Notes: a model not told the origin generated them from the letters alone. A stretch of DNA of 16,088 bases from Actinomycetes bacterium (GCA_023436925.1 JAEZHJ010000191.1:1-16088); one strand, 5' to 3'. Shown: positions 1 to 7,180, counted from the first letter of the stretch. A program made the numbers and translations.

Positions 1-644
<644 letters not shown>

Positions 645-683
645 AGCGCCCGCGCTTCCTTAATCGATCCGGTGAGCCGTTCC

Positions 684-689
684 ATCCTA
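684..689 (-). promoter_or_regulatory. Probable secA -10 element
   Basis: TAGGAT on the minus strand fits the actinobacterial TAnnnT -10 pattern and would give a leader of roughly 30 nt before the GTG at 644. No convincing -35 is seen at 16-18 bp. That position falls inside the large inverted repeat at 690-735, so the repeat and the promoter are intertwined. The motif is short, so the call rests mainly on position. Confidence 0.4.
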
Positions 690-735
690 GACGAGCCCCC
701 TGACGCCCGCGCCAGCGGCGTCAGCGGGGCTCGTC
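690..735. repeat. Large inverted repeat abutting the secA promoter
   Basis: The arms at 690-707 and 717-735 pair over 17 bp (GACGAGCCCC and TGACGCC blocks, with a one-base bulge) around a 9-base loop. The sequence CCGCGCCAGCGGC at its centre is also the centre of the 41-bp repeats that follow, so this may be a diverged relative. It could end transcription of the amino acid transporter operon coming from the right, or act as an operator for secA. No T-tract follows on either strand. Confidence 0.75.
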
Positions 736-972
736 TTGACGAGTGCCGCGCCAGCGGCACGAGGAACAGACGGCTTCGCTTTAAGCGCCGCGACCGGTGG
801 TCAACCGCCTCGTCTTGACGAGTGCCGCGCCAGCGGCACGAGGAACAGACGAGTCCGCAATCAACCTGACGAGTGCCGCGCCAGCGGCACGAGGAACAGA
901 CGCGTCCATCCTCAGCCGCGGGAGCGGCTGACGGGGATGCCGTCTTGACGAGTGCCGCGGCAGCGGCACGAG
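732..972. repeat. Cluster of four 41-bp palindromic repeats
   Basis: Copies lie at 732-772, 811-851, 862-902 and 941-972 (truncated). Starts are 79, 51 and 79 bp apart. The unit opens with CGTCTTGACGAGTGCCGC and closes with GCGGCACGAGGAACAGACG around a GCCA centre. Inner arms GTGCCGC/GCGGCAC and outer arms CGTCT/AGACG can pair, with an unpaired bulge between. Copies 1 and 2 are identical. Copy 3 has lost the left outer arm. Copy 4 has a C-to-G change at the centre and lacks the right outer arm. The gaps of 41, about 10 and 38-41 bp are unrelated, and one holds its own small inverted repeat (CAGCCGC/GCGGCTG, 912-930). This resembles a dispersed intergenic palindromic element of the REP/MITE kind. 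It fills most of the 645-982 gap. Confidence 0.85.
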
Positions 973-982
973 CCGCCGCCCG

Positions 983-1801
983 CTAGTCCGGTTCGGTCTC
1001 GCCCAACTCCGAGTCGGCGATGTTCGTCGGGTCGAGCACCCGCTTGAGGAAGACCTGGGTGCGGTGCTGGGTCGGCGAGCCGATCAGGTCCCTGGAGGGG
1101 CCCTGCTCCACGATGACGCCGGCGTCCATGAAGATCGTCCGGTCCGAGACATCGCGCGCGAAGGCCATCTCGTGGGTGACCACCATCATCGTCATCCCGG
1201 CCTCGGCCAGGTCGCGCATGACGGCGAGCACATCGCCGACCAGTTCAGGGTCGAGCGCAGCGGTCGGCTCGTCGAAGAGCATGATCTGGGGGTCCATCGA
1301 CAGCGCCCTGGCGATCGCGACCCGCTGCTGCTGGCCGCCCGACAGTTGCGCGGGGAGGTAGTCCATCCGGTCCCACAGGCCCACCAGTTCGAGGTTCTTG
1401 CGGGCGATCTCGGTGGCCTCGGCCTTCGAGCGCTTCAGCACCTTGCGCTGGGCGAGGACGCAGTTTCCGAGCGCCGTCTTGTTGGGGAACAGGTTGAAGG
1501 ACTGGAACACCATCCCGACGTGGGTCCGGACCAGGTTGATCTCGACATCGGGATCGGTGATCTCCGCCCCGAGCAGCCGGATCGAGCCACTGGTCGGGGT
1601 CTCGAGCAGGTTGACGCAGCGCAGCAGGGTCGACTTGCCCGAGCCGGAGGGGCCGATCACGCAGATGACCTCGCCCTGCTCGACGGTCAGGTCGATGCCG
1701 CGCAGGACATGGTTGTCGCCGAACTTCTTGTGCAGCCCGGTGATCTGGATCGGCGCCTCGTTGAGTTCCGCGGCGTTGGTGGTGGGGGTCAGGTCGCTCA
1801 T
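983..1801 (-). CDS. Polar amino acid ABC transporter ATP-binding protein (GlnQ-like)
   Basis: Cytoplasmic ATPase subunit that powers uptake of a polar amino acid. It is 272 aa, slightly longer than the usual 240-250 because of short N- and C-terminal tails. Motifs in order: Walker A GPSGSGKST at 50-58, Q-loop Q100, signature LSGGQ at 153-157, Walker B IMLFDE at 173-178, D-loop AALD at 181-184 and switch histidine H210. VFQSFNLFPNKTALGN is typical of the PAAT (GlnQ/ArtP/HisP) family. Its ATG overlaps the permease stop in an ATGA, so translation is coupled. It is the last gene of the receptor-permease-ATPase operon. The substrate cannot be read from the ATPase. Confidence 0.95.
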   Translation of the reverse strand: MSDLTPTTNAAELNEAPIQITGLHKKFGDNHVLRGIDLTVEQGEVICVIGPSGSGKSTLLRCVNLLETPTSGSIRLLGAEITDPDVEINLVRTHVGMVFQSFNLFPNKTALGNCVLAQRKVLKRSKAEATEIARKNLELVGLWDRMDYLPAQLSGGQQQRVAIARALSMDPQIMLFDEPTAALDPELVGDVLAVMRDLAEAGMTMMVVTHEMAFARDVSDRTIFMDAGVIVEQGPSRDLIGSPTQHRTQVFLKRVLDPTNIADSELGETEPD

Positions 1802-2598
1802 CGCTTCGGGTCCAGCCTCTTCTCAAGCCGGCCGACCAGCCAGGTCAGCGGCAGTGTGACGACAAGGTAGAGCGCCGCCACCACGAACAAGGGGGTGGCG
1901 TTGCTGTAGGTGGACAGGGCGTCGCGGCCGAACGTGGTGAGCTCCTTCTGGCTGATCGCGAGCCCGGCGACGAACAGCAGCGAGGTGTCCTTCAGGAGCA
2001 GGACGAACTCATTGGTCATCGGGGGGATCACGATCCGCAGGCCCTGCGGCAGCACCACGGAGAACATGGTCTGCATCGAGGACATGCCCAGGGAGCGGGC
2101 GGCCTCGCGCTGTCCTGCCGGGACGGCCTGGATCCCCGAGCGGATGATCTCTGCCATGTAGGCGGCGGTGACCACGACGAGCCCCACCAGGCCGGCGCCG
2201 ACAGTGCCGCCCGGCAGCCTCACCCCGAAAGCGATCGGCAGGATGAACGCGAAGGCGAAGATGGTCAGCAGCGCCGGAACTCCGCGGAACAACTCGATGA
2301 ACGCGGTCGCGATCCAGCTGAGCGGCCCTCCGGCGAGCTTCATCACCGCGAGCAGCACGGCGAGCACGGTGCCCACCGCGAAGCTGATCAGGGTGTACAG
2401 CAACGTGTTGACCAGCGCAGTGGTCAGCACCGCAGGGAACATCGCCGCCGCGATCTCACCGTCGGCGACCTTGGGCAGGAGGGTCTGCCAGTCGGCCGCC
2501 AGCAGGATGGTCGCCAGGAACGCGATCGCTATCACATAGGTAGAGGCCCTCACGAGCTTCGCGCGCGTGGTCGGCTTCAGGTAGGCGAACCGGGGCAC
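1798..2598 (-). CDS. Polar amino acid ABC transporter permease
   Basis: Integral membrane subunit of the HisM/GlnP family, working as a dimer with the ATPase encoded next. Hydrophobic spans can be seen near the N-terminus, in the TALVNTLLYTLISFAVGT region, around ALLTIFAFAFILPIAF, and at the C-terminus (PLFVVAALYLVVTLPLTWLVG). The coupling loop EAARSLGMSSMQTMFSVVLP (about residues 165-184) is the EAA motif that docks on the ATPase. The start chosen is GTG at 2598, which has a strong AAGGAG five bases upstream. An in-frame ATG at 2652 would add 18 residues, but it has no clear ribosome site and would place a perfect 10-bp hairpin inside the coding region. The resulting length is 266 aa. Confidence 0.92.
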   Translation of the reverse strand: MPRFAYLKPTTRAKLVRASTYVIAIAFLATILLAADWQTLLPKVADGEIAAAMFPAVLTTALVNTLLYTLISFAVGTVLAVLLAVMKLAGGPLSWIATAFIELFRGVPALLTIFAFAFILPIAFGVRLPGGTVGAGLVGLVVVTAAYMAEIIRSGIQAVPAGQREAARSLGMSSMQTMFSVVLPQGLRIVIPPMTNEFVLLLKDTSLLFVAGLAISQKELTTFGRDALSTYSNATPLFVVAALYLVVTLPLTWLVGRLEKRLDPKR

Positions 2599-2625
2599 CT
2601 GATCTCCTTCATCATGCAACGGGCT

Positions 2626-2650
2626 GGCCGGGGCCTTGCCGGCCCCGGCC
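2626..2650 (-). promoter_or_regulatory. Perfect hairpin between receptor and permease genes
   Basis: GGCCGGGGCC and GGCCCCGGCC form a perfect 10-bp GC stem with a 5-base loop, eight bases after the receptor stop codon. There is no U-tract, so it is unlikely to be a full terminator. The usual role of such a structure behind a binding-protein gene is to protect the upstream mRNA from 3' exonucleases, or to attenuate readthrough, so that receptor outnumbers permease. The role is inferred; the stem is directly visible. Confidence 0.75.
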
Positions 2651-2657
2651 ATCAGGA

Positions 2658-3476
2658 TCAGCCGAAGTACTTGGCGTAGATCGTGTCGTACGTGCCGTCG
2701 GTGCGCAGGGCAGCCAGCTGCTCGTTCACCGCGTTCAGCAGGGCGGTCTTCTTGCCCTTGTCGAAGGCGAAGCCGTACTGCTCATCGGTGTTGTAGGTCT
2801 CGACGATCTTGTACCCGGCGTCGGCGACCTCGTGCTCGCGGTTGACCGGCTGGTCCTGCAGGATGGCGTCGATCTGCCCGCTCTGGATGGCCGGCCAGAG
2901 TTCGCCGTCGGAGGGGAAGTCGATCAGCTGGGCGTCGGCGGGGGCGTTCTGCTTGGCGTAGTTCTGGCCGGTGGTGCCGGCCTGGACGCCGATGTTCTTG
3001 CCCGCCAGGTCGGCCAGCGTGGTGATGCCGGAGTCGGTCTTGACCAGCAGTGACTGCAGCGAGTCGTAGTAGGGGTCGGAGAAGTCGATGTTCTCCTTGC
3101 GCGCATCGGTGATGGTGATCGCGGAGGCGCCCATATCGCACTGGCCGGCGGCCAGGACGGTGCCGGACTGCAGCGCGTTGAACTCGACGTCGATCACCTT
3201 GAAGTCGAGCCCGAGGTTCTCGGCGATGGCCGCCATCACATCGATGTCGAACCCGCTGTAGCCGGACGGCGAGGACGGATCCTCGAACTCGAACGGCGAG
3301 AAGGGCACGTCGGCGCAGGCGGTCAGGACACCGGGTTCGACCAGACCGTAGTCGGTCGCCGTACCGGTGGCGGAGGGATCGGAGGAGGGGGTGGTGGCCG
3401 GGCCGGCGCATCCGACCAGCGCGCCGAGTGCGACGACGGCGGCCGCGGCCAGGCCGAGGGACTTCTTCACGGACAT
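2658..3476 (-). CDS. Amino acid ABC transporter substrate-binding lipoprotein
   Basis: Extracellular receptor of the SBP_bac_3 family, tethered to the outer face of the membrane. It is 272 aa. A short basic start (MSVKK) and an alanine-rich hydrophobic stretch end in the lipobox LVGC, so C23 would be lipidated. A Ser/Thr/Pro-rich linker follows to about residue 42. The family block GFDIDVMAAIAENLGL is at 75-90, R126 in TDARKENIDFSDPYY is the usual contact for the substrate carboxylate, and the C-terminus YDTIYAKYFG is classic. First gene of the transporter operon. The ribosome site upstream of the ATG is weak. The closest well-known relatives bind glutamine, glutamate or cystine, but the specificity cannot be decided here. 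Confidence 0.95.
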   Translation of the reverse strand: MSVKKSLGLAAAAVVALGALVGCAGPATTPSSDPSATGTATDYGLVEPGVLTACADVPFSPFEFEDPSSPSGYSGFDIDVMAAIAENLGLDFKVIDVEFNALQSGTVLAAGQCDMGASAITITDARKENIDFSDPYYDSLQSLLVKTDSGITTLADLAGKNIGVQAGTTGQNYAKQNAPADAQLIDFPSDGELWPAIQSGQIDAILQDQPVNREHEVADAGYKIVETYNTDEQYGFAFDKGKKTALLNAVNEQLAALRTDGTYDTIYAKYFG

Positions 3477-3518
3477 ACTGCGGACTACTTTCTGAGACGG
3501 GGTTTCAACGCGTGGTCA

Positions 3519-3524
3519 ATTATC
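3519..3524 (-). promoter_or_regulatory. Probable -10 of the amino acid transporter operon
   Basis: GATAAT on the minus strand sits in an unusually AT-rich pocket and would give a leader of about 35 nt to the ATG at 3476. The hexamer 17 bp upstream (ATCTGG) is a poor -35. The neighbouring TAGATA in the same pocket is an alternative register. A promoter is expected here because a 143-bp gap separates this operon from the glycosylase gene. Confidence 0.45.
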
Positions 3525-3619
3525 TAGCGAGACTAGCCGAGCCAGATGAAGGCGGCGTTACGGTGGACGTCCGCCGGACGCAGCCGACGCTGCACGGGCT
3601 TCCGACGCTTCGCCGGGCC

Positions 3620-4798
3620 CTATCCGGTCGCCACAGCCAGGGACAGCTGCCGGTGCAGGCTGCCGGTCGGCTTGACCACGACCGACGTGAGCCCCAGCCA
3701 GTCAGCCATCGAGCCTAGCGCGGCGGCCAACCGGGACGCGGTCTGCCCTTCGGGGGCGTCACCTTCCAGCCAGGCCGCCTGAACCAGCAGTGCCCCCGCC
3801 TTCCGGTCCGCCTTCAGGTCGACCCGGGCGGCGATCCGGTCGTCCATCACGAACAGGTAGACGTAGTAGCCCCAGACGCGTTTGGCGGCCGGCACGTAGA
3901 TCTCGATGCGGTAGTCGACGCCGAAGAGGTCGAGCAGCCGCTGCCGGTCCGAGACCAGCGAGTCGAAGGGGCTGACCAGCGCGTCGACAGTGATCCGGCG
4001 CGGCAGCCGCGCTCCGGTCCACAGGTAGGCGGGCTGCTCCCAGCCACGCACGGTCACCGGCGCCAGTTCCCCGGCCTCGACGAGCTCGGCGATGCCGGGA
4101 CGCGCCCGGGCCGGTGAGAGCCGGAAGTAACCGGCCAGGTGCCGCTCGGTGGCCACGCCCAGTGCCGCAGCCGAGCGCCGCAGCAACGCGCGGGTGCCCT
4201 CGGCGGCGTCGAGGTCACCGGCGGCCAGCACGCCGGAGGGGATGACCCGCTCGGGCAGGTCGTAGAGCCGCTCGAACTGCGAGTTGCGTCCGGCCACGGT
4301 CAGCTCGCCGATCGCCAGCAGCCACTCCAGCCCCACCTTGGCCTGCGACCAGTTCCACCAGACCCCGCGTTCGCGGTCGTCCGGATGCTCGATCTGGCGG
4401 GCGGTCAGCGGCCCGTCGCCCGCCACCTGCTCGCGGATCTTGTCCAGCAGGTCGTCGCGGCCGTCGCCCAGCTCGTTCAGCCAGCCCCACGGCCGCGCCG
4501 CCTGGTCGGCCATCCGGTGCCGGAACGCGGGGTAGAGCCGGATATCGATATGGGACACGGCGTTGTGCACCCAGTACTCGAACAACCGGCGCGGGGCGGT
4601 CCCGGCCACCCGGTCGAGCATCGTCTTGTCGTACGGCCCGAGCCGGGCGAACAGCGGCATGTACTGCGCCCGGACGGCCACGTTGACGGTGTCGATCTGG
4701 AAGTGGCCGACCCGGTCGACCACCTGCTGCAAACGTCGGACCGACGGCGGTGAGCCGTCGGTCCGACGCGGCGACCCGAAGCCCTGCGCGGCGAGCAC
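3620..4798 (-). CDS. YcaQ/AlkX-type DNA glycosylase (winged-helix, HTH_42 family)
   Basis: Family members excise alkylated bases and unhook interstrand crosslinks; some from antibiotic producers give self-resistance (AlkZ). The sequence shows the tandem winged-helix architecture: LTARQIEHPDDRERGVWWNWSQ and LGVATERHLAGYFRLSPARA are recognisable HTH segments, and the C-terminal barrel includes VDALVSPFDSLVSDRQRLLDLFGVDYRIEIYVP. The active-site signature is FQIDTVNV, with Q34 and D36. A Q-x-D pair is typical of the YcaQ-like branch, a Q-x-Q pair of AlkZ. The nearest canonical start is GTG 4798 (392 aa). However, the upstream frame reads LSGPELTAAQARRA, which matches the conserved N-terminal helix of the family. 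A CTG at 4840 behind GGAGGGG, overlapping the hpf end, is therefore a serious alternative start. Probably co-transcribed with hpf. Confidence 0.9.
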   Translation of the reverse strand: MLAAQGFGSPRRTDGSPPSVRRLQQVVDRVGHFQIDTVNVAVRAQYMPLFARLGPYDKTMLDRVAGTAPRRLFEYWVHNAVSHIDIRLYPAFRHRMADQAARPWGWLNELGDGRDDLLDKIREQVAGDGPLTARQIEHPDDRERGVWWNWSQAKVGLEWLLAIGELTVAGRNSQFERLYDLPERVIPSGVLAAGDLDAAEGTRALLRRSAAALGVATERHLAGYFRLSPARARPGIAELVEAGELAPVTVRGWEQPAYLWTGARLPRRITVDALVSPFDSLVSDRQRLLDLFGVDYRIEIYVPAAKRVWGYYVYLFVMDDRIAARVDLKADRKAGALLVQAAWLEGDAPEGQTASRLAAALGSMADWLGLTSVVVKPTGSLHRQLSLAVATG

Positions 4799-4826
4799 GG
4801 CCCGCCGCGCCTGGGCCGCGGTCAGT

Positions 4827-5453
4827 TCAGGCCCGGACAGCCCCGGCCCCCTCCACGGTGAGGTGGATCACGCCGTAGTCATAGGCCTTGCGGCGGTAGA
4901 CCGCGCTGGGTGCCCCGGTCTCGGCGTCGACGTAGATGAAGAAGTCGTGGCCGACCAGCTCCATCTCGTCCAGCGCCTGGGCCAGGGTCAGCGGGGTGGC
5001 GTCGAAGAACTTCTCCCGCACCACCAGCGGACCGTCGCCCTCCACCTCCAGCCCGGGCGCGAGGGTGCGAACGTCGCCCTCCTGGTCGGCGACGGGTTCG
5101 GGAGCCGGCGCGGACGCATCGGCCAGCAGGGACGCGGTGCGCAGCCCGCGGTGCGCCTTGCGCCGGTCGGAGGCCCGCCGCAGCTGGGCCTTCAGTCGCT
5201 CCAGCGCGCGATCGAAGGCGACTGTCTTGTCCTCGGCGAAGGCTTCGGCACGCACCACCGGGCCCTTGCTCAGCAGGGTGATCTCCACCCCGGTCGACTG
5301 GTCGGGTTGTCGGTTGTGCCCGTACGCGGTCACCTGCACCTCGATCCGGATGACGCGGTCCTTCAGTTTCTCGATCGCCGTGAGTTTCTCCGCCACCCGC
5401 GCCCGAAACTCCTCGGGGACCTGGCAATGACGACCGCTGACGAGGACATCCAT
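4827..5453 (-). CDS. hpf: Long-form ribosome hibernation promoting factor
   Basis: Binds the 30S decoding region in slow growth or stress and drives 100S ribosome dimers. It is 208 aa, the long form. The N-terminal S30AE domain (about residues 1-105, starting MDVLVSGRHCQVPEEFRARV) is followed by a variable linker. The C-terminal dimerisation domain (about 148-203) contains VREKFFDATPLTLAQALDEM, ELVGHDFFIYVDAETG and AVYRRKAYDYGVIHL. The ATG at 5453 has an excellent AGGAGG seven bases upstream. The reading frame stays open far beyond this start, across the opposite strand of amtB, but that part has no hpf homology and is a codon-bias artefact. In mycobacteria hpf lies directly before secA1; here about 4.2 kb of other genes separate them. 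Confidence 0.95.
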   Translation of the reverse strand: MDVLVSGRHCQVPEEFRARVAEKLTAIEKLKDRVIRIEVQVTAYGHNRQPDQSTGVEITLLSKGPVVRAEAFAEDKTVAFDRALERLKAQLRRASDRRKAHRGLRTASLLADASAPAPEPVADQEGDVRTLAPGLEVEGDGPLVVREKFFDATPLTLAQALDEMELVGHDFFIYVDAETGAPSAVYRRKAYDYGVIHLTVEGAGAVRA

Positions 5454-5517
5454 GTCAACCTCCTGCTCATGTCGGTGTCCGCGACGCCCCGGGCAGACCG
5501 TGCCCCGGGACGACAAA

Positions 5518-5569
5518 GGCACCGTGGGCCCGAGCCTGCCGCCGAAGCAACAGTCGGGCCCCAGGTGCC
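5518..5569 (-). promoter_or_regulatory. Stem-loop in the predicted hpf leader
   Basis: The arms GGCACC-(2)-GGGCCCGA at 5518-5533 and TCGGGCCC-(2)-GGTGCC at 5554-5569 give 14 base pairs with one 2x2 internal loop and a 20-base apical loop. It begins within a few bases of the start site implied by the promoter at 5578-5606, so it would cap the 5' end of the hpf message. Further down the leader GCCCCGGG occurs twice (5486-5493 and 5502-5509). A role in mRNA stability or translational control is inferred. Confidence 0.6.
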
Positions 5570-5577
5570 ATACCTCC

Positions 5578-5606
5578 ACCGTAGCCCTCCGGAAGGTCTG
5601 CACAAA
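5578..5606 (-). promoter_or_regulatory. Probable hpf promoter
   Basis: On the minus strand TTTGTG (5601-5606) and TACGGT (5578-5583) are separated by exactly 17 bp. The -10 fits TAnnnT; the -35 is only a fair match. The implied start near 5571 gives a leader of about 118 nt. Which sigma factor would read it is not evident. Confidence 0.4.
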
Positions 5607-5680
5607 GCAGCTCGCCACGGGTCGGCGCTGCTGTCCCCACAACGGGTGCCACGCCTGCGCTCCGGCTGCCCGCAGCGACC

Positions 5681-5760
5681 GCAACGTGGCCGTAACGAGG
5701 CCTAACAAGGCTGTAACAGTGACGTCGAAGGCCGTAACACGGGCAGAACCCGGGCGTAAC
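5681..5760 (+). promoter_or_regulatory. Phased GTAAC half-site array (GlnR/MtrA-type boxes) upstream of amtB
   Basis: Seven half-sites ending in AAC lie in one orientation: GCAAC 5681, GTAAC 5692, CTAAC 5702, GTAAC 5713, GTAAC 5734, AGAAC 5745 and GTAAC 5756. Steps are 11, 10, 11, 21, 11 and 11 bp, about one helical turn or two. The last three form GTAAC-n6-AGAAC-n6-GTAAC, which matches the streptomycete GlnR box layout (gTnAC-n6-GnAAC). Streptomyces MtrA has been reported to bind the same boxes. The array ends 23 bp before the amtB ATG, so binding would cover the promoter core. No clear -10/-35 pair is visible beside it. PhoP direct repeats also have 11-bp spacing, but their GTTCACC core is absent. 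Confidence 0.7.
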
Positions 5761-5783
5761 AGCCATCCGAAAGCCTGACGGGC

Positions 5784-7175
5784 ATGATTCTGGAACTCGA
5801 TACCGGCAACACCGCCTGGGTCCTGACGAGCGCCGCCCTGGTGCTGCTGATGACCCCCGGTCTTGCCCTGTTCTATGGCGGAATGGTCCGAGCCAAGGGC
5901 GTCCTGAACATGATGATGATGAGCTTCATCACCATGGGGACGATCGGCGTGCTGTGGATCCTGTTCGGGTACAGCCTCGCCTTCGGCGATGCGGTGGTCG
6001 GCTTCGACACCGGGATCGCGACCCGGGAGGGGGGCACCACCTACTTCGGGCTGCTGGGCAATCCGGCTGAGGCGGCCGGCCTGTTCTCGCTGCTGCCGGA
6101 CACTGACGCCGCCCTGCCTGCGCTCGCCTTTGTCGCCTTCCAGGCCTGCTTCGCGATCATCACGGTCGCGCTGGTGTCCGGTGCGATCGCCGAACGGGCC
6201 AAGTTCGGCGCCTGGGCCCTGTTCAGCGTGCTGTGGGGCACCCTGGTCTACTTCCCGGCGGCGAACTGGGTGTTCTCCTTCGACATCACCAACGAGGCCG
6301 GCGAGGTGGTGACCCGGGGTGGCTGGATCGCCAACTGGATCGGCGCCATCGACTTCGCCGGCGGGACCGCGATCCACATCAACGCCGGTACCGCCGCGCT
6401 GGCCCTGGCGCTTGTCGTGGGGCCGCGGATCGGCTTCGGCAGCCGTCCGATGCGTCCCCACAACCTCACCCTGGTCATGCTGGGCGCAGCCCTGCTGTGG
6501 TTCGGCTGGTTCGGCTTCAACGCCGGTTCCGCCCTGGGCGCCAACAACACCGCAGCGGTGGCCTGGGTCAACACCCTGGGCGCGACCGCAGCCGCAATGC
6601 TGGCCTGGCTGGCGGTGGAGAAGTTCCGCGACGGGCACGCGACCTCGCTGGGCGCCGCCTCGGGGATCGTGGCCGGCCTGGTCGGCATCACCCCGGCGGC
6701 CGGCTCGGTGAGTCCGGTCGGCGCAATGGTGATCGGCCTCCTCGCCGGTGTGGCCTGCGCCTACGCCGTCGGCCTGAAGTACAAGTTCGGCTATGACGAC
6801 TCCCTGGACGTCGTCGGCGTCCACCTGGTCGGCGGCCTGGTCGGCACGCTGGCGATCGGCTTCCTCGCCGATCCGGCCTCCCCGGCCGGCGTGGCGGGCG
6901 TCTTCTACGGCAGCTGGGATCAGCTGTGGCGGCAGTTCGTTCCTGCAGTGGCCGTGATGGTCTACTCCTTCGTGGTCACCTACCTGATCGCCCTGCTGAT
7001 CAAGAAGACCATCGGTTGGCGGATCTCCACCGCCGACGAACTGGGCGGCATCGACCTTGCCGAGCACTCCGAGGTCGGCTACGACCTCAGCCCGGTGTAC
7101 TACTCCAGCAAGGTGCAGCGGACCCTGGTGCTGTCCGCCGATGACCTTCCCCAGCCCGAGAAGATTGGAGTCTGA
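5784..7175 (+). CDS. amtB: Ammonium transporter
   Basis: Trimeric membrane channel that conducts ammonium inward. It is 463 aa, with about 11 membrane spans and an unusually long cytoplasmic tail after the last span (about residues 411-463). The pore histidine pair is H198 in GGTAIHINAGTAAL and H347 in DVVGVHLVGGLVG. The family signature starts with D190 in DFAGGTAIHINAG. The FQACFAIITVAL segment (119-130) carries a pore phenylalanine. The ATG at 5784 gives the expected MILELDTGNTAWVLTSAALV opening; its ribosome site is weak (GAAAG 10 bases upstream). glnK follows after 5 bp, so the two are co-expressed and the PII protein would plug this channel. Preceded by a phased array of GTAAC boxes, pointing to nitrogen control. 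Confidence 0.97.
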   Translation: MILELDTGNTAWVLTSAALVLLMTPGLALFYGGMVRAKGVLNMMMMSFITMGTIGVLWILFGYSLAFGDAVVGFDTGIATREGGTTYFGLLGNPAEAAGLFSLLPDTDAALPALAFVAFQACFAIITVALVSGAIAERAKFGAWALFSVLWGTLVYFPAANWVFSFDITNEAGEVVTRGGWIANWIGAIDFAGGTAIHINAGTAALALALVVGPRIGFGSRPMRPHNLTLVMLGAALLWFGWFGFNAGSALGANNTAAVAWVNTLGATAAAMLAWLAVEKFRDGHATSLGAASGIVAGLVGITPAAGSVSPVGAMVIGLLAGVACAYAVGLKYKFGYDDSLDVVGVHLVGGLVGTLAIGFLADPASPAGVAGVFYGSWDQLWRQFVPAVAVMVYSFVVTYLIALLIKKTIGWRISTADELGGIDLAEHSEVGYDLSPVYYSSKVQRTLVLSADDLPQPEKIGV

Positions 7176-7180
7176 TCCCC

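Noticed and set aside
736..969. Short frames on both strands across the 41-bp repeats
   Set aside because: They translate the repeat itself (for example DECRASGTRN units) and have no start context; they are better explained as non-coding palindromes.
732..972. CRISPR array
   Set aside because: The repeat is a long imperfect palindrome, copies are degraded inside the cluster, the gaps are of unequal length (about 41 and 10 bp), and no cas gene is present.
3557..3561. Single GTAAC half-site upstream of the amino acid receptor gene (minus strand)
   Set aside because: No partner at 10-11 bp on either side, so it does not resemble the amtB array and is expected by chance.
5454..7067. Open frame continuing upstream of hpf on the minus strand, antisense to amtB
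   Set aside because: It arises from third-position GC bias opposite a well-supported ammonium transporter; the composition is rich in H, Q, G and D without any domain, and hpf has a strong ribosome site at 5453.
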